From Elusimicrobia bacterium RIFOXYB2_FULL_49_7 (GTDB lineage: Bacteria > Fibrobacterota > OXYB2-FULL-49-7): a stretch of 26,450 nt of DNA. The first letter of the stretch is position 1; each line of letters begins with the position of its first letter. The position numbers and the translations under genes are program-made. The stretch spans positions 20,648 to 47,097 of the forward strand of contig MGVN01000129.1 of NCBI GenBank assembly GCA_001800515.1, read 5' to 3'. Under the pieces are notes generated by a model. That model saw nothing but the letters and a program-made list of their open reading frames with translations, was not told where the DNA came from and made no database searches. Positions 21,914 to 26,450 of this stretch are shown one piece after another.

Positions 21914-21986
21914 CGGTAATCCTATCGGGAAACCAGAGGGTTTTCTTTAGACATACTTTTGTTAATATATTATTTTGAAAGGAGTT
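21914..21986. promoter_or_regulatory. AT-rich divergent promoter region
   Basis: This 73-base gap separates the divergent sulfotransferase and DHH-like genes, so promoters for both must lie in or near it. On the minus strand TTGCAT, 17 bases and TATATT (within 21962-21990) resemble a sigma-70 promoter for the sulfotransferase gene. On the plus strand TAGACA (21948-21953) is spaced 17 bases from TATTTT. Both are poor matches and are given only as candidates. Confidence 0.3.
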
Positions 21987-22868
21987 ATGCAAAAACTCCC
22001 CTTTCTCATCGAAGAAAAAAGCGGACCCACCCTTTCTGATTTGGAAGCCCGTTTCCCAAAGACCCGCCTTCTGGTGGCTGATTTTTATGTGCGCGGGGTT
22101 GAAACCGGTGTTGCCCTGCCCTGGGGGTTTGAAAAGGACAACCTTGAAAATGTGGATCACCATGCTCCGGTCCCATCCATGACCCGCCTAATTACGTCGA
22201 CCGCATTGGCCTGCAAAAGAAGGGTAACGCAGAATACGAATCCCTTTGATCAGCTTATGCTAAATCATACGGACTGTGATTCCGTTCTTTCTGCTGCCAT
22301 CCTGCTCGGTCATCTGGAACCTGATATTCTTTTTGAAAAAGCGGCCATTGCCTCTGACCATACAGGCGAAGAAAATGATATTGCAGATTTACTTCAGGCA
22401 TTGGAGCATGAACGGGATTTTGCGCTTTCTCTTCGATGCTTGCAAAAACTCATGGCCAGCACTCCCCAGGAGAGTAAGGTTCAGGCTTTGATTGATAAAC
22501 GGCGGGAAAGCAGAAGGGCGGTTCAGGAGGCGGTAGTTCAAGGCTCTTTTTCTCATATTGGTCCGGTCTGGTATGCTGCTTTCCAAAAGGAGATTTCCGG
22601 TGAATTTCTCTTTTCCGCTTTACCGGAGGCAGCCATTATGGTGGCCGGTTTTCCCAATAAAGTTGATCCGAATAAGTGGAATATCAAAGTCCGTCGCGGC
22701 GCCAAAGCAACGGAAGGAACCACCCTCCATCAGCTCAATATAAAAGAGTTTGACCCTGGTTTCGGGGGGCGTTGGAACGCAGGTTCCAATGACCGAGGCG
22801 GGGGTACGGTCATTCATCCAAGTGAGTACGCACAAAAGGTTTATCAAGCCTTTCAAAAGATCCTTTAG
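21987..22868 (+). CDS. DHH-superfamily-like phosphoesterase, function unknown
   Basis: This 293-residue soluble protein has the marks of a DHH-type metal phosphoesterase: VDHHAP (56-61), NHTDCDSV (93-100) and SDHTGEEN (123-130) as candidate metal ligands. A C-terminal glycine-rich GGRWNAGSNDRGGGT (260-274) resembles the substrate-binding end of DHHA1 domains. The usual N-terminal DxD pattern is not obvious, so it may be a distant branch. DHH proteins hydrolyse oligonucleotides, cyclic dinucleotides, pAp or polyphosphate, and I cannot choose among these. pAp is the by-product of sulfotransfer, and the neighbour is a sulfotransferase, but that link is inference. The frame opens at a TTG (21975). 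The ATG at 21987 is preferred, although the strong AAAGGAG ends only 2 bases before it. Confidence 0.6.
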   Translation: MQKLPFLIEEKSGPTLSDLEARFPKTRLLVADFYVRGVETGVALPWGFEKDNLENVDHHAPVPSMTRLITSTALACKRRVTQNTNPFDQLMLNHTDCDSVLSAAILLGHLEPDILFEKAAIASDHTGEENDIADLLQALEHERDFALSLRCLQKLMASTPQESKVQALIDKRRESRRAVQEAVVQGSFSHIGPVWYAAFQKEISGEFLFSALPEAAIMVAGFPNKVDPNKWNIKVRRGAKATEGTTLHQLNIKEFDPGFGGRWNAGSNDRGGGTVIHPSEYAQKVYQAFQKIL

Positions 22869-22892
22869 TTTCTCCTTTTCTTTGCCGACATA

Positions 22893-22905
22893 TTTGGTAG
22901 ACAAA
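22893..22905. promoter_or_regulatory. Candidate Rrf2 operator upstream of its own gene
   Basis: TTTGGTAGACAAA is an inverted repeat of TTTG/CAAA around five bases, ending five bases before the rrf2-family ATG. Rrf2 regulators bind short dyads and often control their own operon. The location over the ribosome and promoter region fits repression. No consensus known to me is matched, so this is a hypothesis. Confidence 0.3.
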
Positions 22906-22909
22906 GCAC

Positions 22910-23323
22910 ATGAAGCTATCTACCCGGTCCGAATATGCCTGCCTGGCACTGGTTGATCTCGCGGAACACGCACAGGATTCCGCCTATATTAAAATACAGG
23001 ATATCTGCAATCGTAAGAGCATACCAAATAAGTATTTAGAGCAATTATGCATGAAGCTTAAAAGAGCAGGCTTTATCAAAAGTCGGAAAGGACAGGAGGG
23101 TGGATATGCTTTAGCCAAACCGTCAGAAACAATAACGGTCGCTGAAATTATCCGACTGATGGATGGTGCCTTGGCCCCTGTGGAATCGGTAAGCAAATAT
23201 TTTTATGCGCATTCACCCATTGAATTATGTCCGAAATTGCTGGGAAATATGAGAGAGATACGCGACTATATTTCCAATAAATTGGAAAATTTAACATTAA
23301 ATCAGTTAATTGACAAGGAGTAA
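22910..23323 (+). CDS. Rrf2 family transcriptional regulator lacking the iron-sulfur cysteine set
   Basis: This 137-residue winged-helix regulator has the Rrf2 start MKLSTRSEYA, the recognition region (IPNKYLEQLCMKLKRAGFIKS), the wing RKGQEGGYALAKP, and the conserved AEIIRLMDGALAPVESVS hinge before the dimerisation helix. In IscR- or NsrR-type members three cysteines in this C-terminal part hold an Fe-S cluster. Here only C107 lies there (other cysteines: 11, 33, 47), so a classic three-cysteine cluster cannot form. It may sense a ligand or protein partner, as CymR does with CysK. The gene lies 41 bases after the DHH-like gene, and its stop is followed within 4 bases by the pstS-like ATG. It therefore heads or joins that operon and probably regulates it. 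Confidence 0.9.
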   Translation: MKLSTRSEYACLALVDLAEHAQDSAYIKIQDICNRKSIPNKYLEQLCMKLKRAGFIKSRKGQEGGYALAKPSETITVAEIIRLMDGALAPVESVSKYFYAHSPIELCPKLLGNMREIRDYISNKLENLTLNQLIDKE

Positions 23324-23326
23324 AGA

Positions 23327-24283
23327 ATGCGTCTTACCGTTATTTTTTCAATGATGGCTATCCTGGTTCTTTTTCAGACTTCTTTTTCTGAAACCAAAGC
23401 TGCGTCCAATAAGCCGCTTTCAGGCACCATTACCCTTTCCGGTGCCTGGGCCCTTTATCCCATGGTGGTGAAATGGGCAGAAGAATTCCGGAAAATCAAT
23501 CCGGAAGTCAAGATTGATGTGGCGGCCGGCGGCGCGGGCAAGGGAATTGCTGATGCTTTAAATGGCCAGGCTGATTTGGGCATGGTCTCCCGTGATTTGA
23601 ACCCTGCGGAAGTAGAAAAGGGTGCTTGGGCCATTCCAGTAACCAAAGATGCTGTGGTTCCAGTGTGCAATGTCAATAATCCTGTTTGGAATACGCTGAA
23701 AAAGAATGGAATGACGAAAGAACAGTTTACCCGTATCTGGATGGATAGCGCCATTTCCAATTGGGGCGCCATTATTAAAGGTGCCAAGAATACGCTGAAT
23801 GTGTATACCCGATCAGACGCATGCGGTGCTGCGGAAACTTGGGCAAAATACATGGGCATTGGACAGGAGGATTTGCTGGGCGTGGGGGTGTATGGCGACC
23901 CTGGTTTGGCCGAGGCGGTGCTTCGCGATGTGAATGGTATCGGCTATAATAATGTCAATTATGCTTATGATGCAACCACTAAAAAGGCTATTCAAGGACT
24001 GACTGTCGTGCCTATTGATGTGAATGGAAACGGAAAACTGGATGAGGCAGAGAATTTTTATCATTCTCGCGAAACGCTTCTGAAGGCCATTGCCGAAGGC
24101 CGTTATCCTTCACCGCCTGCCCGAAACCTGCTTTTAGTATCCAAGGGTAAACCCGCTTCGCCCATTGTGACCGCTTTCCTGAAATGGATTGTGGTCGAAG
24201 GTCAGGTTTTTGTTCCTGAAGCAGGTTTTGTGCCCCTCTCAAAAGAGACATTGGATAAGGCGGTTGCCAGCTTAGGCAAATAG
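23327..24283 (+). CDS. PstS-like periplasmic binding protein with altered anion site and an EF-hand loop
   Basis: This 318-residue exported binding protein of the phosphate (PstS) superfamily has a signal peptide: hydrophobic 3-20, likely cut near KAA-S (25-27), with no lipobox cysteine. It follows the family plan at LSGAWALYP (37-45), AGGAGKG (67-73), LGMVSRDL, RSDACGAAE (162-170) and GIGYNN. Classic PstS has serine/threonine-rich loops (G-S-S-T and R-S-D-G-S-G-T) that hold phosphate. Here they read GAWA and RSDACGA, so several contact residues are replaced, with a cysteine at 166. Residues 231-242, DVNGNGKLDEAE, are a textbook 12-residue EF-hand calcium loop. The downstream permeases and ATPase are typical Pst proteins. 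AAGGAG precedes the ATG. Phosphate remains the default ligand, but another oxyanion is possible. Confidence 0.85.
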   Translation: MRLTVIFSMMAILVLFQTSFSETKAASNKPLSGTITLSGAWALYPMVVKWAEEFRKINPEVKIDVAAGGAGKGIADALNGQADLGMVSRDLNPAEVEKGAWAIPVTKDAVVPVCNVNNPVWNTLKKNGMTKEQFTRIWMDSAISNWGAIIKGAKNTLNVYTRSDACGAAETWAKYMGIGQEDLLGVGVYGDPGLAEAVLRDVNGIGYNNVNYAYDATTKKAIQGLTVVPIDVNGNGKLDEAENFYHSRETLLKAIAEGRYPSPPARNLLLVSKGKPASPIVTAFLKWIVVEGQVFVPEAGFVPLSKETLDKAVASLGK

Positions 24284-24298
24284 CAGGAAGATGATAAG

Positions 24299-25195
24299 AT
24301 GAGTTATAAAAGCCGATTGATTAAGGACAAGCTGGCGGCCAAAACAGTGCTGTTGTTAGTCATTGCAGCCTCTTTGTTGGTGGTGGCTATCATTGCGGGT
24401 CTGTATATCCGGTCGCGCCCCATTTTGGCAGAGAAGCCGCTGTGGGATTTGCTCTTTTCCTCTGCCTGGCGCCCGTTGCGTGGTCAATTCGGTTTTTATC
24501 CCTTTCTCATGGGATCGCTTTGGGTGACAGGGGTGGCCATTCTGATAGCTACCCCGTTATCCCTGCTCACCTCTCTCTTTTTGTCGGAATATGCGCCCAG
24601 ACGGTTTCGGAACCTGGCCAAATCTCTGATTGATTTGCTCGCGGGTATTCCCTCTGTGGTTTTTGGTGTCTGGGGTGTGCTTGCCATTGTACCGTTTGTT
24701 AAGGATACTCTGGCCCCCATGTTTGGATTGTCGGTCTCCGGATATTGCGTCTTGTCCGCTGGTCTGGTTTTAGCGGTCATGATTTTTCCCATTATCATTC
24801 ATGTCTGTCTTGATGTACTCGGCTCCGTGCCAGTGGAAATCAAGGAAGCGTCACTTTCCCTGGGTGCTACTCATTGGCAGACCATTAAATTTGTGATTGT
24901 GAGAAAAGCGCTTCCCGGCATCATTGCCGCAGTGGTGCTGGGTCTTTCCCGTGCATTTGGCGAGACCATGGCGGTTCTGATGGTGGCTGGTAATGTGTCT
25001 AAAGCGCCTCATTCCCTGTTTGATCCGGCCTATCCGTTGCCGGCCCTGATTGCCAATAATTTCGGGGAAATGCTTTCTATCCCATTGTATGATTCGGCCC
25101 TGCTTTTTTCCGCGCTGTTGCTGATGGGCGTGGTTTTATTGTTCAGTATGGCGTCCAGAGTGGTCTTAATACGAATTGAAAACCGGGTGCGATAA
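24299..25195 (+). CDS. pstC: Phosphate-type ABC transporter permease PstC
   Basis: This 298-residue inner-membrane permease has about six hydrophobic spans, beginning with TVLLLVIAASLLVVAIIAGL near residue 17. The cytoplasmic EAA loop that docks with PstB reads SLGATHWQTIKFVIVRKALP. It is followed by RAFGETMAVLMVAGN, the family's conserved membrane block. IDLLAGIPSVVFGVWG is another PstC signature. AGGAAG lies before the ATG. The stop is followed immediately by the pstA start with no gap. It pairs with PstA to form the channel fed by the PstS-like protein. Confidence 0.9.
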   Translation: MSYKSRLIKDKLAAKTVLLLVIAASLLVVAIIAGLYIRSRPILAEKPLWDLLFSSAWRPLRGQFGFYPFLMGSLWVTGVAILIATPLSLLTSLFLSEYAPRRFRNLAKSLIDLLAGIPSVVFGVWGVLAIVPFVKDTLAPMFGLSVSGYCVLSAGLVLAVMIFPIIIHVCLDVLGSVPVEIKEASLSLGATHWQTIKFVIVRKALPGIIAAVVLGLSRAFGETMAVLMVAGNVSKAPHSLFDPAYPLPALIANNFGEMLSIPLYDSALLFSALLLMGVVLLFSMASRVVLIRIENRVR

Positions 25196-26047
25196 ATGAA
25201 TACGCGAAAAATCGAAGAGAAAATATTTGTACTCATCATGGCCTTAAGCACAGGGGTGGTTCTCTGTTCTCTTCTCCTGCTGCTATGGACGGTTTTTACA
25301 AAAGGATTTTCCTCTCTAACCATTGAGATGATTACGCAGGCACCCAAAGGGGGGTATTATCTGGGCAAGGCCGGCGGCATTCTGAATGCCATTCTCGGTT
25401 CGCTTTATCTGGCAGGCGGGGCGGTTGTATTGGCCCTGGTGTTGAGTCTTCCCATTGCCATATATCTCAATATGTATCTGAAGAAAAAAAGCCGTTTCGC
25501 AGAAGCGACCCGTTTTTCATTGGATGTGCTGCTCGGCGTTCCCTCCATTGTGTATGGCGCCTTTGGTTTCAGTCTGATGATCTTATTGGGGCTTAAGACC
25601 TCGCTGTTGGCCGGTATTATCACTGTGGCATTGCTTATTCTGCCCATGATGATTCGATCGATGGACGAAGGTTTTAAAATGATTCCCTGTGAAATCATCG
25701 TGGCGTCCCTGGCACTGGGGGCCACCCGGCTGGAGACGGCTCTTAAGGTGGTGGTTCGCCAGGGGTTGCCGGTGATTCTGACGGCTGTGTTGATTGCATT
25801 CGGTCGGGCCATCGGTGATGCTGCTTCGGTTCTCTTTACCGCCGGATTCACGGATCAAATACCGACCTCTTTGACACGGCCGGCAGCCACCCTTCCACTC
25901 GCCATCTTTTTTCAACTCGGCACCCCCTTTCCCGAGGTTCAGCAACGGGGGTATGCGGCAGCGCTGCTTCTGACTGCCATTGTCCTGGTGGTCAGTCTTT
26001 TGACGCGCGCTATCACGAAACGGTTCACTAAAAATGTCATCCGGTGA
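25196..26047 (+). CDS. pstA: Phosphate-type ABC transporter permease PstA
   Basis: This 283-residue inner-membrane permease is the partner of PstC. Hydrophobic spans begin near residue 11. SLDVLLGVPSIVYGAFG parallels the PstC block, and the EAA loop reads LALGATRLETALKVVVRQGLP, followed by RAIGDAASVLFTAGF. The late TLPLAIFF is typical of PstA. The ATG directly abuts the pstC stop, without its own ribosome site beyond the pstC 3' end, so translation is probably coupled. pstB begins 7 bases after the stop. Nothing is unusual in length or motifs. Confidence 0.9.
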   Translation: MNTRKIEEKIFVLIMALSTGVVLCSLLLLLWTVFTKGFSSLTIEMITQAPKGGYYLGKAGGILNAILGSLYLAGGAVVLALVLSLPIAIYLNMYLKKKSRFAEATRFSLDVLLGVPSIVYGAFGFSLMILLGLKTSLLAGIITVALLILPMMIRSMDEGFKMIPCEIIVASLALGATRLETALKVVVRQGLPVILTAVLIAFGRAIGDAASVLFTAGFTDQIPTSLTRPAATLPLAIFFQLGTPFPEVQQRGYAAALLLTAIVLVVSLLTRAITKRFTKNVIR

Positions 26048-26054
26048 GGGCCTT

Positions 26055-26450
26055 ATGGAACAAAAAAGTCATCTGTCAATCCGTCATCTGAATGTCTATT
26101 ACCGGGGCCACCATGCTTTAAAGGATATCACACTCGATATTCCAAACCATGCCACCACAGCCATCATCGGCCCATCGGGTTGCGGCAAGACCACGCTTTT
26201 GAAATCATTCAATCGTCTTTTGGATGTGGTGGAAGGGATACGGTATACAGGGGAAGTATTGGTGGATGGCGAAAACATTCTGGCGCCGGGCGTGGAAGTG
26301 ACCCATTTGCGTAAAAAGATGGGGCTGTTATCTCAGCGTCCTTCGCCGCTGCCTATGTCAATTTATGATAATGTGGCTTATGGTCCCCGCCTTCATGGTA
26401 CGCGCAAACGAGCCGTACTGGATCAGATTGTTGAGGAGAATCTGAAACAG
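26055..26450 (+). CDS. pstB: Phosphate-type ABC transporter ATPase PstB, 3' end cut by the window
   Basis: The first 132 residues of the ATPase that drives the transporter are present. The frame is open to the window end. The Walker A loop is IGPSGCGKTTLLKSFNR, followed by the PstB-typical Q-loop region SQRPSPLPMSIYDNVAYGPRLHG. Most PstB proteins read FQKPNPFPMSI there, so the wording is slightly divergent. The signature motif and Walker B lie beyond the window. A GAGGG leader lies before the ATG at 26055. A phoU or further regulator may follow outside the window. Confidence 0.92.
   Translation, partial: MEQKSHLSIRHLNVYYRGHHALKDITLDIPNHATTAIIGPSGCGKTTLLKSFNRLLDVVEGIRYTGEVLVDGENILAPGVEVTHLRKKMGLLSQRPSPLPMSIYDNVAYGPRLHGTRKRAVLDQIVEENLKQ

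Noticed and set aside
25405..25851. A 148-codon open frame on the minus strand opposite pstA
   Set aside because: Its composition (arginine, threonine and serine rich) is that of an antisense shadow of a membrane protein gene.
1..26450. CRISPR array, insertion sequence, tRNA attachment site or prophage
   Set aside because: I found no spaced direct repeats, transposase or integrase motifs, tRNA-like sequence or phage genes on either strand.

Overview
The window (26,450 bases, roughly 45-50% G+C by eye) looks like chromosomal DNA of a Gram-negative, probably anaerobic bacterium. An organism close to the Deltaproteobacteria/Desulfobacterota would fit the CDP-sugar genes, a sigma-54-like promoter and an Rrf2-controlled Pst-type transporter, but the sequence alone does not fix the taxon. 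Almost all of it is coding. There is no gap above 200 bases, and I see no tRNA, rRNA, CRISPR array, insertion sequence or phage gene.

Bases 1-20984 form a surface-glycan or protein-glycosylation locus. A truncated NAD-dependent sugar epimerase (minus strand) lies divergent from a seven-gene plus-strand operon at 743-8714: a TIGR00180-type glycosyltransferase, a TylF-like methyltransferase, a radical SAM/SPASM protein, a sialic-acid-type module neuB-neuC-neuA, and a 680-residue protein joining a GT-B-like domain to a methyltransferase. The genes overlap or nearly touch, so the operon probably makes, activates, transfers and modifies a nonulosonic acid.

Facing it is a minus-strand run at 20984-8723. 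In transcription order it starts with a CDP-sugar branch: CDP-glucose 4,6-dehydratase, C-methyltransferase, 3,5-epimerase-like protein and glucose-1-phosphate cytidylyltransferase. A hexapeptide acyltransferase follows. Then comes a tailoring block: B12-type radical SAM protein, WbqC protein, CmcI-family protein, methyltransferase and a second radical SAM protein. It ends with a three-gene cassette of FkbH/HAD-IIIC protein, acyl carrier protein and DegT aminotransferase. My reading is that the run makes a C-methyl-branched CDP-sugar and an amino sugar that receives an acyl group carried on the acyl carrier protein. A good sigma-54-type element lies just upstream of the first gene.

Bases 21140-26450 leave the sugar locus through a sulfotransferase (minus strand) and a divergent DHH-like protein. 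They end in an operon of an Rrf2 regulator, a PstS-like binding protein, PstC, PstA and a truncated PstB. The binding protein departs from PstS at the usual phosphate-contact positions and carries a textbook EF-hand loop, so its ligand is worth testing.

The most promising places for undescribed biology are the 680-residue fusion protein, the FkbH-ACP-aminotransferase-WbqC set beside two radical SAM enzymes, and the PstS variant under Rrf2 control.
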